Source: Clostridiaceae bacterium HFYG-1003
GTDB taxonomy: Bacteria; Bacillota; Clostridia; Clostridiales; Clostridiaceae
Reading direction: 5' to 3'
DNA: 64,000 nt
Assembly: GCA_024579835.1 (NCBI GenBank)
Contig: CP102060.1
Location: 2,641,558-2,705,557 of the forward strand
The position numbers and the translations under genes were made by a program. Every line of letters starts with the position of its first letter. The first letter of the stretch is position 1. This document shows positions 17,719 through 26,693 of the stretch, piece after piece. The notes beneath the pieces are model-generated. The model saw only the letters and a list, made by a program, of their open reading frames with translations. It made no database searches and was not told the origin of the DNA.

Positions 17719-18291
17719 CCTTGTTCCTCCGTTTCATTCGTTTCGTACAAGGATATTCTAGCTTTGCCATGTGATGCCCATGTTCTCATCAAGTAAATTG
17801 GAGGTTAATCTTCCAGACGGTAGTTATTGAAATTCCCTAAATCCTTGGCAAAACTTGCGATTATGAAAGATCAATCAGTTGATTCCACTTCATGCCAACC
17901 TTGATTCAGACCCACGACCCTGCACCGACCCCCCAAAAAAACTGAATTCGAGAAACAGGTGCCGTATCGTATCATTCGGTCGTCATTTCTGAGACGACCG
18001 GGCTGCCTGATCCGCTGTGGAGGAAAAAGGAACTGATCTTGAGCCATTCTTTGCTTTTGGTTTCATACGGTTTCATGGCTCGAGTTGATAAAACCTGTTC
18101 CATTTAGACGACCAGTATGTTCTGGATGAAACCATCTTTATTTATAAATTATTTTTTAACAATATGTGAATTAATATCATTAAATCTCTAAATCTCTAAA
18201 TTTTAGTTTCCCCTCTACTATTAAATCAGAGGAGGGTATTAATGGTGATCTTCATCTATTGTTGTTAATTACATACAAAAGGAGTGGTATT
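17719..18291. other. Gene-free AT-rich spacer
   Basis: About 570 bases between the divergent phosphatase and a small membrane-protein ORF. No open frame has credible coding character. Base composition falls sharply from the GC-rich flanks, especially after 18100. No promoter is clear enough to claim. Confidence 0.6.
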
Positions 18292-18480
18292 GTGAATAGG
18301 AAAATTGTTTCGATTCTGTTTGCTTTAGTAATTGTGATGGTACCATTTTTAGACAGTATAATCTTCACACGTCCGATAGAGACTGAATCTGTAAACAAAG
18401 TTATCAGAATATCCTGTATCGTTATCGGCTTGTTACTTTCCGTTAATGGACTTGTATCGTCCCCTGACAAGGAGAAATAA
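18292..18480 (+). CDS. Small two-helix membrane protein, unknown
   Basis: A 62-residue ORF beginning with GTG at 18292, ten nt after an AAAGGAG site. It has two hydrophobic segments (about residues 6-22 and 38-54) separated by a short charged loop and ends in a charged tail SSPDKEK. I recognise no family. It lies alone in an AT-rich island. The ribosome site and the membrane pattern argue that it is real; the low GC argues for different ancestry from the neighbours. Confidence 0.5.
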   Translation: MNRKIVSILFALVIVMVPFLDSIIFTRPIETESVNKVIRISCIVIGLLLSVNGLVSSPDKEK

Positions 18481-18868
18481 TTAAATATTTAAATTAAGGT
18501 ATTTTTTACTATTATTATTGTTGTTCGTAATGTTACCTGTTCAAACCGGCTACAAGCGACTTTCATGGAATCAGGAACCTCCCCTACAAAAATAATTAGT
18601 TTTGATGAAATGATTTTAGAAATATCAAGATCCAGTCACTATCAATTGAACGGGCAAGAATACTTGTTCCTGATAAACAGGCATCTTACTTAAACGCAGG
18701 CGTTAACGATTAGCGTATTCAACATCCTATGCAAATATATATTCAGAATTTCTTGTTTCGAGTGTGTATTAGACTTCCGCCTATTTTTATTGCTTTATTG
18801 GCTAAGCTGTCCGGGTAGTCTCACCCTCGAACCCCACCAGATCACCAATTATATGGAGTCTGTCTGAG

Positions 18869-18915
18869 GGAGTTGTTGCATAACTAGGTAACTAGATGAG
18901 CAACAACTCCTTTTT
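18869..18915 (+). terminator. Terminator-like hairpin in the AT-rich island
   Basis: A perfect 11-bp stem ggagttgttgc (18869-18879) with its complement (18900-18910), a 20-nt loop and five T. No gene ends just before it, so it may terminate an unrecognised RNA. Confidence 0.7.
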
Positions 18916-18957
18916 CGTTTTTCCGAACTAATACTCGTTTGAACTTTTATCTTAATT

Positions 18958-19012
18958 CTAAGAAGGCTTGTAAAGCGTGCTATTATTAAGCGCACTTAAC
19001 AAGCCTTCTTAG
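18958..19012. repeat. 55-nt inverted repeat
   Basis: Outer arms of 14 bp are perfect (ctaagaaggcttgt at 18958-18971, complement at 18999-19012). The inner part pairs with a few mismatches around a tattattaa loop. There is no T run, so it is not an ordinary terminator. Confidence 0.8.
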
Positions 19013-19126
19013 AAAATCAGGTCTCGCCAGACTTATGCTTCCTTTTTATGCAGGATTTCGCCCTTTTGAGAAAAATTCCTCGCGAACCTTGTATTTGTGT
19101 GTGAGGCTGGTTGGAGTGGACTGCTG

Positions 19127-19513
19127 CTAGGTCTGGCGGCGAACCCGATCCCGGTATGACTGCAGGCGCAGGTGATCCTCAAACTCCAGCCCAAACTCCC
19201 CGCCCTGGCTCTCGAGATGATGGAGCAGTTCGTGGTGCAGGGTCTCCTTTAAACGCTCTTTCAGCCGGACTTCGTCCAGATGACCGAAAACTTTCTGGAA
19301 ACTGCCATAGAAGATCACGATCTGACGTCCCATTCGGTTTCTGGAGTATTGCCCCAGCATGTACAGCGGATCTCCGGGAGAGGATTCCGGACTGTAGCGG
19401 ACTTCTTCCGACACCAGAATGCCCAGATTCAAGTTGCTGAAAATTTCGTCGGGGAGTTCATCGGCCAGCTCAGTCAACAGCTCTGTGGCACGATCGATAT
19501 CGATGGATTCCAT
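19127..19513 (-). CDS. Zincin-like metallopeptidase family protein (DUF1025 type)
   Basis: A 128-residue cytosolic protein whose zinc motif HELLH is at residues 94-98, followed by a further His99 and Glu101. The rest fits the small DUF1025/minimal-gluzincin family: GxxIVIFYGSF before the motif and a short acidic C-terminus. Known members have the protease-like fold; their substrates are not established. It is monocistronic, and the start MESIDID follows a TCAGGAGGTG site. Confidence 0.82.
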   Translation of the reverse strand: MESIDIDRATELLTELADELPDEIFSNLNLGILVSEEVRYSPESSPGDPLYMLGQYSRNRMGRQIVIFYGSFQKVFGHLDEVRLKERLKETLHHELLHHLESQGGEFGLEFEDHLRLQSYRDRVRRQT

Positions 19514-19816
19514 GCTTCACCTCCTGAGGTCGTTGAATCGGGGGCGTGGGTCAATGTACCTTCGGATACCTCGCCCTCTTATACAAGAATCGTACCACAA
19601 AGTGATCTGAATCCATGAAATTTTCGAGAATGCCTGACCCTCTTTGATAAAAAAAAGCTACATTAAATATATACAGACACCTGGAGACAACAAAAAAGAT
19701 CTTTGTAACTTATGATGGATCTCTGATCCGAACCTTGATCAGCTCGAGAGTTCGTTTTTTATGGAACAAAAATCAGGTCACCTGCGGGATTCGATTTCCC
19801 CCTGAAAGGAGTTGCT
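19514..19816. other. Intergenic region
   Basis: About 300 bases between divergent genes. Promoters for both must lie here, but I see no clear -35/-10 pair. It includes an A/T-rich stretch at about 19645-19700. Confidence 0.5.
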
Positions 19817-20587
19817 ATGATTCATATTGGCCTGGCGGGCTGGGACAGTCAAAGCCTCTATGAGGCGGGCATCCGGTCCAAGGATAAGCTGCGGCTGTAC
19901 AGCCAGATCTACGATACCGTGGAAGTCAATTCCACCTATTATCAGTTTCCTTCCGAAGCAACCATTCAAAACTGGCATGATACGGTGCCGCCGGCCTTTC
20001 GCTTCAGCATTAAGCTGAATCGTCTCTTTACCCATGATCTTGGACTGCGCCTGCCACTGGAAGCCACTGCCCGACTCAGCGAATTTCTGACGAGCTTCGC
20101 GCAGCTGGGGGACAAGCTGTCCTGGTTTCTGGTTCAGCTGCCGCCCAGCCTTGCAGCTGATCCGGCAGCTTTGGACGGTTTTCTTTCGACCATGCGAAAA
20201 ATCCTTCGGGAATCCGGCCTTTCGGCTGGCATCGCGGTGGAATTCCGCCATTCCACCTGGTATGAACCCGGCACGGCGGAAATACTGGCGCGCCGCCAGG
20301 CAACCCAGGTAATTTCCAGCTCTCCCGGGCGATGGCCCTGCGAGTGGATTGCCCCTCACCCGGAGAGTTACCTGCGTCTGCACGGTCTGAAGCGCATGTA
20401 CCATACGCCTTATTCAAAGGATCAGCTGAATCGGCTCAAGGAATGGCTGGATGATGCCAGAGCCCCTGCCTGGATCTACTTTGACAATACCGCCACCCAG
20501 GGAGCCCGCGACAACAGCCGCTATCTCATGCAGATTCTGGGTCAGCCGGTTCCGGAAGAAACTCATCAGCTGACGATGGATCTTTAG
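19817..20587 (+). CDS. DUF72 (YecE) family protein
   Basis: 256 residues with the TIM-barrel DUF72 landmarks: IHIGLAGWDSQSLYE at the N-terminus, DTVEVNSTYYQFPSEATIQNWHDTVPPAFRFSIKLNR, AVEFRHSTWY, and LRLHGLKRMY. The closing FDNTATQGARDNSRYLMQ segment matches the usual YFNNT region. Its biochemical role is not known. It is preceded by a GAAAGGAG site 6 nt before the ATG and appears monocistronic. Confidence 0.9.
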   Translation: MIHIGLAGWDSQSLYEAGIRSKDKLRLYSQIYDTVEVNSTYYQFPSEATIQNWHDTVPPAFRFSIKLNRLFTHDLGLRLPLEATARLSEFLTSFAQLGDKLSWFLVQLPPSLAADPAALDGFLSTMRKILRESGLSAGIAVEFRHSTWYEPGTAEILARRQATQVISSSPGRWPCEWIAPHPESYLRLHGLKRMYHTPYSKDQLNRLKEWLDDARAPAWIYFDNTATQGARDNSRYLMQILGQPVPEETHQLTMDL

Positions 20588-21132
20588 CCACTCTGTTCTG
20601 TCAGGCCGGATTGATGTTTTCTCAGAGTTTTCCCTGATGGAGTGATTTTCAGGTTCCTGCGCCATCGCAAATCCTTTCCCCTCGATTCCACTCTCCTGTC
20701 AGATGCATAATCCTGCTTTTATTCCATCTTAATACCGCCAGTCAGGCTTCGGGAGAGTCCGGATATCCCTCCGGTCTGGTTCCACTCTGGCTCCAGTCAG
20801 GCTTCGGCCAAGTCTCCAGTAAATTCTCTTGAAATTCCCTGGAGAGCTGGTGGACAGCCTGCTCAGGAACGCTGATGGAGCAATGGATCCTGTCATTTCA
20901 TCATTTGTTTAATTTTCATTGTTTTTTGAAGTAAAGGATACTCAACTGTATAATTTGCATCGTTTTTGCATTTTTATTAATTCAATTCGCCAATTCTATT
21001 CGGCTTTTCTTGCCGGTTTGATTTCAAATCCTGCCTTTTCTGAATGAAATCCCCCAAAAAGCACTTGACCGCTCCCTGACGTTATGTATAATTATTCATA
21101 TATTGTTAATATTATGTATCGGAGCTGAAATT
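20588..21132. other. Intergenic region before the amino-acid importer
   Basis: No gene. It contains two copies of ccagtcaggcttcgg (near 20740 and 20795) and an AT-rich stretch leading to the promoter at 21065-21092. Confidence 0.55.
21065..21092 (+). promoter_or_regulatory. Sigma-A promoter of the amino-acid importer operon
   Basis: TTGACC (21065-21070), a 16-bp spacer and a perfect TATAAT (21087-21092), some 40 nt before the permease ATG. Confidence 0.8.
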
Positions 21133-21858
21133 ATGTCATATATATACGCGTCGAAAATCGTCATCGATTTTTCCAAACTGATCCCCTGGACCAATGTGTT
21201 CATTCAGGGTACGGTGGTCACCATCGTCCTGTCCCTGATCACGGTCATCCTGGGAAGCCTTCTCGGCCTGACCGCCGCCATGATGAAACGAAGCCGCTAC
21301 CGCGTCCTCAACGTCATCGCGGACCTGTATGCCCAGATCATCCGAGGCACGCCCATGCTGGTCCAGCTACTGATCTGGCTCTACGCTCTGCCTCAGATCG
21401 GAATCCGGCTGCCGGAACTTCCGTTTCTGGGCAGTATTTACGGCTCGCGGGAATTCATCACCGCCGTCGTCGCCCTGGCCATTAACTCCGGCGCTTACAT
21501 CAGCGAACTCCTGCGCGGCGGACTCAACTCCATCGACAAGGGTCAGATGGAAGCCGGACTGTCCCTGGGACTCTCCCGAAGCCAGAGCATGCGCAAGATC
21601 ATCATCCCCCAGGCGGTCAAGGTCATCCTGCCCGGCCTGGCCAATGAATTCATCACCATGATCAAGGAATCCGCCATCGTCTCGACGGTCGGCATCTTTG
21701 ATGTCACCTACAGCAGCAACATCATCAAGGCCGCCACGTATTCCACGTTTGAGCCGCTCCTGGTCGTTGCGCTGATCTATCTGTTCCTCACCACTGTTAC
21801 GACTCAGCTCATGGCCATCATGGAAAGGAAGTTGAATACGGATGCTGACCATAAATAA
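21133..21858 (+). CDS. Polar amino-acid ABC importer permease
   Basis: A 241-residue HisM/GlnP-type permease with about five membrane segments. The family coupling motif is visible in [35 protein letters not shown], and the N-terminal [21 protein letters not shown] block is typical. The start at 21133 is chosen for its GGAGCTG site; an upstream TTG is in frame but overlaps the promoter spacing. It forms an operon with an ATPase, a binding protein and a hydrolase. Confidence 0.93.
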   Translation: MSYIYASKIVIDFSKLIPWTNVFIQGTVVTIVLSLITVILGSLLGLTAAMMKRSRYRVLNVIADLYAQIIRGTPMLVQLLIWLYALPQIGIRLPELPFLGSIYGSREFITAVVALAINSGAYISELLRGGLNSIDKGQMEAGLSLGLSRSQSMRKIIIPQAVKVILPGLANEFITMIKESAIVSTVGIFDVTYSSNIIKAATYSTFEPLLVVALIYLFLTTVTTQLMAIMERKLNTDADHK

Positions 21859-22576
21859 TCTGTACAAACAATTCGGCAGCCTGGAAGTGCTCAAGGGCGT
21901 CTCCACGACCGTGGAAAAAGGCGAAGTCGTTGCCATCATCGGACCCTCCGGTTCGGGCAAGTCGACGCTGCTGCGCTGCATTAACCTCATGGAACGGCCG
22001 ACCTCCGGCCAGATCCTGTTTCACGGGGAAGACCTCTCCGTCCTGGATCCGGAATCCAAGGAGCTGACCACAGCCCGAGGCCGAATGGGAATGGTGTTTC
22101 AGCATTTCAACCTGTTCCCGCACATGACGGTGCTGGAGAATCTTACCATGGCGCCTGTCCTGGTACGATCGCTCAGTCCGAAGGATGCCGAGGCTACCGC
22201 AGAAAAGCTGCTGGCCCGCATCGGTCTCTCCGACAAGCGCGATGTCTATCCGGCCAGTCTCTCCGGCGGTCAGAAGCAGCGGGTGGCGATTGCCCGGGCA
22301 CTGGCCATGGAACCGGAACTGATGCTCTTTGATGAACCCACCAGCGCCCTGGACCCGGAAATGGTCAAGGAAGTGCTCCTGGTTATAAAAGATCTGGTGA
22401 AGGATGGCATGACCATGGTCATTGTAACTCACGAAATGAACTTTGCCCGTGAAGTGGCCGACCGCATTCTGTTCATGGATGACGGACAAATCGTAGAGGA
22501 GGGACCCCCGGCGGATGTCATGGACAATCCCCGGGAGGAAAGAACCCGACAGTTCCTCAATGTGGTGAGTTACTGA
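21842..22576 (+). CDS. Polar amino-acid ABC importer ATPase
   Basis: 244 residues, GlnQ-like. Walker A GPSGSGKS (about 34-41), the Q-loop region [17 protein letters not shown], signature [15 protein letters not shown] and Walker [13 protein letters not shown] are all intact, with the switch histidine in VTHEM. It overlaps the permease gene by 17 nt, so translation is probably coupled. Confidence 0.95.
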   Translation: MLTINNLYKQFGSLEVLKGVSTTVEKGEVVAIIGPSGSGKSTLLRCINLMERPTSGQILFHGEDLSVLDPESKELTTARGRMGMVFQHFNLFPHMTVLENLTMAPVLVRSLSPKDAEATAEKLLARIGLSDKRDVYPASLSGGQKQRVAIARALAMEPELMLFDEPTSALDPEMVKEVLLVIKDLVKDGMTMVIVTHEMNFAREVADRILFMDDGQIVEEGPPADVMDNPREERTRQFLNVVSY

Positions 22577-22645
22577 TTCCAAACCCTCCCCAATCCTGGA
22601 TCAAAAAAAAAGAAACAAACAAATTTAAAAAAGGATGTATGAAGC

Positions 22646-23620
22646 ATGTTTAACCTTAAAATAAAGCAAATGATGATGAATTCGGCGGCCCTCCTTCTGG
22701 GCATAACCCTTCTCTCCGGCTGTGCTCCCACCGCTCCCGCCACCAGCCCGGCTACCTCCCCGACAGCAACCACTCAGGGCGCAGCCACAGATCCGGCCAC
22801 CGGCGGATCCACCACCGGCGCTTCCACCACTCAGGCACAGGCCGATGAAAATGATAAGCTGGCCCAGATCAAGAAAGCCGGCAAGATTGTCATGGGAACC
22901 TCCCCGGACTATCCTCCGAATGAATTCTATATCCTCGATGCCTCCGGCAACAAGCAGATCGTCGGTTCCGACGTGATGCTCGGACAGGCCATCGCTGACA
23001 AAATCGGCGTCAAGCTTGAAATCAAAGCCACCGATTTCCAGGGTGTTCTCTCCAATGTCCAGGCCGGCCAGATCGACATGGCCATTGCCGGACTGACCTA
23101 TACCGAAGGACGGAAGCAGTCCATGCAGTTCTCCACCGGATTTGTCAACGAATCCGTAGAAGGCTTCCACGGTCTGATGATGACCAAGGAAACGGCTGCC
23201 AAATACAAGACGCTGGATGAAATCAAGTCGGCCAAGCTCACCATCGGAGCCCAGACCGGCTCCATCCAGGCAGAAATGGCCTACACGGTCACCGACGCCA
23301 TGAACGTCAAACTCATGGGCGTGCTCGATGCCCTGGCTCTGGCCCTCAACGCCGGAGACCTGGACGCGGTGGTTGTCTCCACAGACAATGCCATCAACAT
23401 GCTGGCCACCTTCCCTGATTTCACCATCCTGCCGGAAGAAACCTACAACCTGGATCCGGAAGGCAAATACAATCAGAACATCATCGGCTTCCCCCTGGGC
23501 GAAGAATATCAGTCCCTGATCGCGGTTGCCAATGAAGTGATTGAAGCAGCCAAAGCCGACGGCACCATGGAAAAATGGCGCCAGGAAGCTCTGGAACTGG
23601 CCAAGAAAGCTCTGGAATAG
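22646..23620 (+). CDS. Amino-acid ABC importer substrate-binding lipoprotein
   Basis: 324 residues with lipobox LLSGC followed by a long Thr/Ala/Pro/Ser-rich linker (to about residue 68) that tethers it to the membrane. It then has a family 3 solute-binding domain: IVMGTSPDYPPNEF at the start, IDMAIAGLTYTEGRKQSMQFSTGF in the first lobe and GAQTGSIQAEMA opening the second. The ligand is probably an amino acid or small acyl-amino acid, given the hydrolase encoded next. Confidence 0.93.
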   Translation: MFNLKIKQMMMNSAALLLGITLLSGCAPTAPATSPATSPTATTQGAATDPATGGSTTGASTTQAQADENDKLAQIKKAGKIVMGTSPDYPPNEFYILDASGNKQIVGSDVMLGQAIADKIGVKLEIKATDFQGVLSNVQAGQIDMAIAGLTYTEGRKQSMQFSTGFVNESVEGFHGLMMTKETAAKYKTLDEIKSAKLTIGAQTGSIQAEMAYTVTDAMNVKLMGVLDALALALNAGDLDAVVVSTDNAINMLATFPDFTILPEETYNLDPEGKYNQNIIGFPLGEEYQSLIAVANEVIEAAKADGTMEKWRQEALELAKKALE

Positions 23621-23628
23621 GTGGCGCG

Positions 23629-24801
23629 ATGACGTCCCACGAATCAGCCATCAAGACTTACCTGGAAGAAAGCCATCCTCAGTATGCCGAACTGGTCCGG
23701 TATCTCTACGACCATCCGGAAACCGGCAATGAAGAATGGCTGGCTCAGGAACAGCTTACGAAGATGTTGACCGGACTGGGCTTTTGCGTAACCAAAGGAG
23801 CAGCCACCCCCACCGACTTTGTCGGAGTCTATGACTCCGGCAAACCCGGTCCGGTGCTGGCCTACCTGTGCGAATACGACGCTCTGCCCGTAGTCGGCCA
23901 CGGCTGCGGCCACAACCTCATCGCCGGAATCTCCCTGGCTGCTGCCGCTGCCCTGAAGCAGGTCATCGACCAGACCGGCGGCACGCTGCAGGTCATGGGC
24001 TGCCCGGCCGAAGAAAACTTCGGGGGCAAGATCAGCCTGGCCGAGGCCGGCCTGTTCAACGGCGTGGACTGCGCCATGATGCTCCATCCTTCCAGCGTCA
24101 ACGGGCTGGGTGGACGGTCCCTGGCCCTGATTCCGGAACGGTTTGTCTTCCACGGCAGGTCCGCCCATGCCTCCCGGGCCTGGGAAGGTGCTTCCGCCCT
24201 GGATGCGGCCGTCTCCACCTTCAACCTGCTGAACCAGCTCCGCCAGTTCGTCAAGCCGGGCACCAACATCCAGGGCGTCATTACCGATGGCGGCAAAGCC
24301 GCCAATGTGATCCCTGAAACGGCCCAGCTGGACTACTACTTCCGCGCTCCCTCCATGGCCTACTGCAAGGAAGTTCAAGCCAAAGCCCTGACAAGCGCGC
24401 AGGCGGCTGCCCAGGCAGCCGGCGTCCAATTCAGCCACTTCCAGTATGAAACCGCCTACGATGACTGCCTGATGAACTACACCCTGGGCGAGCTGCTGCA
24501 GGAAGCCTTTGCCACAGCCGGCCTGACTGAGATCGAAGCCATCGTCGAAGAGCCCATTGGCTCCACCGATGTCGGGGCTGTCTCCTACCGCTGCCCGACC
24601 ATTCAGGGCAAAATCAAGATCTGCGGCAGTGATGTTCCGGCTCATACCAGTGATTTCGCCGCGGCCACCGTATCTGACGCCGGATCAAAGGCCCTTCTGG
24701 ACGGAGCCTTCAGTCTGGCCCTCCTGGGTCTCCGGCTCCTGACGGATCCCCAGGCTCTGGCCAAAGTTCAGAAAGAATTTCAGGATTCCAAGCCGATCTG
24801 A
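23629..24801 (+). CDS. M20-family amidohydrolase
   Basis: 390 residues, related to AbgB/amidohydrolase-type M20 enzymes that cleave N-acyl or p-aminobenzoyl amino acids. The metal-site segments are LCEYDALPVVGHGCGHNL and CPAEENFGGK, and a dimerisation lid follows. The frame is open further upstream, but the ATG at 23629 lies just after the binding-protein stop with a GGTGG site. Its place at the end of an amino-acid importer operon suggests that it hydrolyses the imported conjugate. Substrate is not determinable here. Confidence 0.87.
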   Translation: MTSHESAIKTYLEESHPQYAELVRYLYDHPETGNEEWLAQEQLTKMLTGLGFCVTKGAATPTDFVGVYDSGKPGPVLAYLCEYDALPVVGHGCGHNLIAGISLAAAAALKQVIDQTGGTLQVMGCPAEENFGGKISLAEAGLFNGVDCAMMLHPSSVNGLGGRSLALIPERFVFHGRSAHASRAWEGASALDAAVSTFNLLNQLRQFVKPGTNIQGVITDGGKAANVIPETAQLDYYFRAPSMAYCKEVQAKALTSAQAAAQAAGVQFSHFQYETAYDDCLMNYTLGELLQEAFATAGLTEIEAIVEEPIGSTDVGAVSYRCPTIQGKIKICGSDVPAHTSDFAAATVSDAGSKALLDGAFSLALLGLRLLTDPQALAKVQKEFQDSKPI

Positions 24802-24847
24802 TTCACAATATTGGGATTCAGCGGCCAGGGCATCCCTGATTCAACGA

Positions 24848-24885
24848 GAACACCCGACCAACCAGGCCGGGTGTTCTCCCTTTTT
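24848..24885 (+). terminator. Terminator of the importer-amidohydrolase operon
   Basis: A 9-bp stem (24848-24856 with 24868-24876) extended by CC/GG pairs, followed by a TCCC TTTTT tail. Confidence 0.85.
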
Positions 24886-25064
24886 CATCGGATGGCCGAT
24901 GAGCCGGACGATCAAGGGACCCATCGGCCGGATCGAAGAACCAGGGGATGGACCAGCCGGTGAATTTCAATCGCCCGCCGGCGGTTCCCGCCCCGCGGGG
25001 TTATAATGGAAGGAGCAGGGTGTTTCATCGGAAACACCGAATGTACTCCGAGGGGGTGGACACT

Positions 25065-25892
25065 ATGATCGAACTGCCCGAAGCCCTGGTCCTGGCCAGA
25101 CAGCTGAATCAGGCCGTCTGCGGCAAAACCGTTGCCGCGGCAGCCGTGAACCAGTCACCGCATCAATTTGCCTTTTACCACGGGGATCCCGCCGTTTACC
25201 CCGATAGACTGTGCGGCTGCACTCTCCACGATGCTTCCGCTTACGGCGGTATGGTGGAAATGGACTTTGGCCGATGTCGGCTGGTCATTTCCGACGGCGT
25301 CAATCTGAGGTTTCATGAAATGCCCGCCACCCGGCCGAAGAAGCACCAGCTCCTCCTGGAATTCCGCGACGGAACGGCCCTGAGCGCCAGCGTCCAAATG
25401 TATGGCATGCTCTGGTGCTTCGAACCCGGAACCTTCGACAATGAATACCGGGCTGCCGCACTGACGAAACCGTCTCCCCTGACGCCGGAGTTTAACCGGG
25501 CCTGGTTCCAGTCATTGCTGAAAACAGAGTCGGTTCAGAAACTCAGCCTGAAGGCCTTCCTGGCCACCGAGCAGCGCATTCCCGGACTGGGCAACGGAGT
25601 CCTGCAGGACCTGCTCTGGTCCTGCGGCCTGCATCCCAGGCAGAAGGTCTCCAGCCTGGATGACGAAGCTGCCGGGAAGCTGTTCTTGTCCATCAAGACC
25701 ACCCTGGCGGCCATGGCTGATGCCGGCGGCCGGGATACCGAGAAAGATCTCTTCGGTCAAAGCGGCGGCTACCGTGCCAGCCTGAGCAGCCTCCACCAGA
25801 AAGAGGGCTGCCCCCGGTGCGGCGGCGAAATCCGCAAGGAGAGCTATCTGGGCGGCAGCATCTATACCTGTCCCCGCTGCCAGCCCATCTGA
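25065..25892 (+). CDS. MutM/Nei-like DNA glycosylase family protein lacking the N-terminal Pro
   Basis: 275 residues with the Fpg/Nei architecture: N-terminal beta domain, helix-two-turn-helix segment (FLATEQRIPGLGNGVLQDLLWSCGLHP) and a C-terminal zinc finger CPRCGG...CPRC. However, it begins M-I-E-L-P-E-A. The catalytic Pro2 of bona fide MutM/Nei (M-P-E-L-P) is replaced by Ile while Glu3 is kept. The start is supported by a GAGGGGGTGG site, and no upstream alternative gives M-P. It may be a divergent endonuclease VIII-like enzyme or a non-lyase DNA-damage binder. Confidence 0.82.
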   Translation: MIELPEALVLARQLNQAVCGKTVAAAAVNQSPHQFAFYHGDPAVYPDRLCGCTLHDASAYGGMVEMDFGRCRLVISDGVNLRFHEMPATRPKKHQLLLEFRDGTALSASVQMYGMLWCFEPGTFDNEYRAAALTKPSPLTPEFNRAWFQSLLKTESVQKLSLKAFLATEQRIPGLGNGVLQDLLWSCGLHPRQKVSSLDDEAAGKLFLSIKTTLAAMADAGGRDTEKDLFGQSGGYRASLSSLHQKEGCPRCGGEIRKESYLGGSIYTCPRCQPI

Positions 25893-26005
25893 TGATCATT
25901 GATCGAATGGCTATAGAATGATCATCAAAGGACCCCTTGAATGACTCTTGAATGAAACAGCCCGCAAACTTAGCATTTGAATAAATTAACCCTGGGAGGT
26001 AATTC

Positions 26006-26491
26006 ATGTTTCGAACCATGCGCCGAGCGCGCCAGCTCCTGTCCCCTGAGGCGACCCACACTGTTCTTGCCAGATGCACCAACGGCATCCTGTCCTGTCA
26101 CGGCGATGACGGCTACCCCTACGGTGTGCCGGTCAGCTATGTCTATCACAATGACCGAATCTACTTCCATTCGGCGGCGGCTGGCCATAAGCTCGATGCC
26201 ATTACCGGCAACCCGAAAGTCAGTTTCACCGTCATCGATGAGGATACCATCATCAGTGCCGAGTACACCACCTATTTTCGAAGCGCCATTGCGTTCGGAC
26301 GGGTCCGCGTCTGCGCCGGCGACGAACGGATCGAGGCATTCCGGGCCATGGTGGAAAAATACTCCGGAGACCGTCCGGACGAAGAAAAAGCCAAGGAAGT
26401 GGCTGGCTGCTCCGCTGCTCTGATCCTCGCCATCGATGTGGATCATCTGACCGGCAAGGAAGCCATTGAATATGTCCGCGCCCGCACATAA
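26006..26491 (+). CDS. Pyridoxamine 5'-phosphate oxidase family flavoprotein (NimA-like)
   Basis: 161 residues with the split-barrel flavin-binding pattern: GILSCHGDDGYPYGVPVSYVYHNDRIYFHSAAAGHKLD, then VSFTVIDEDTI and the TYFRSAIAFGRVRV strand. Such small proteins (nitroimidazole-resistance NimA group) bind FMN or related cofactors; the substrate is unknown. A good GGGAGG site precedes the ATG. It is followed directly by a strong terminator and is probably monocistronic. Confidence 0.88.
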   Translation: MFRTMRRARQLLSPEATHTVLARCTNGILSCHGDDGYPYGVPVSYVYHNDRIYFHSAAAGHKLDAITGNPKVSFTVIDEDTIISAEYTTYFRSAIAFGRVRVCAGDERIEAFRAMVEKYSGDRPDEEKAKEVAGCSAALILAIDVDHLTGKEAIEYVRART

Positions 26492-26512
26492 ACCGCCGGA
26501 CCCTGGCATCAG

Positions 26513-26557
26513 AAAGTCCTTCGGGGAGTGATATGGTCACTCCCCGAAGGACTTTTT
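26513..26557 (+). terminator. Terminator after the PPOX-family gene
   Basis: A perfect 19-bp stem (26513-26531 with 26537-26555), loop tatgg, and a TTTTT run overlapping the right arm. Confidence 0.93.
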
Positions 26558-26693
26558 CTTATGCTTATTTTCATGGGAAACCAACATGGTTAATGCGCCG
26601 CATTGAATCTCCGGATGGAGCCGCTGCGCCGGGTCATTACGCTTTCCGCACGATTTTTTTCTTGAAATGGTCCGAAGGACAGATGATCTGCTG

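Larger units (their letters stand above)
18481..19126. other. AT-rich spacer with two inverted repeats
   Basis: No credible gene in about 645 bases. It contains a terminator-like hairpin (18869-18915) and a separate 55-nt inverted repeat (18958-19012). It may be a decayed mobile or accessory segment, but no transposase remnant was recognised. Confidence 0.6.

Noticed and set aside
18810-18860. tRNA-like stretch (ctcgaaccccaccagatcacca)
   Set aside because: T-arm stem does not pair and no acceptor or anticodon stem can be drawn on either strand.
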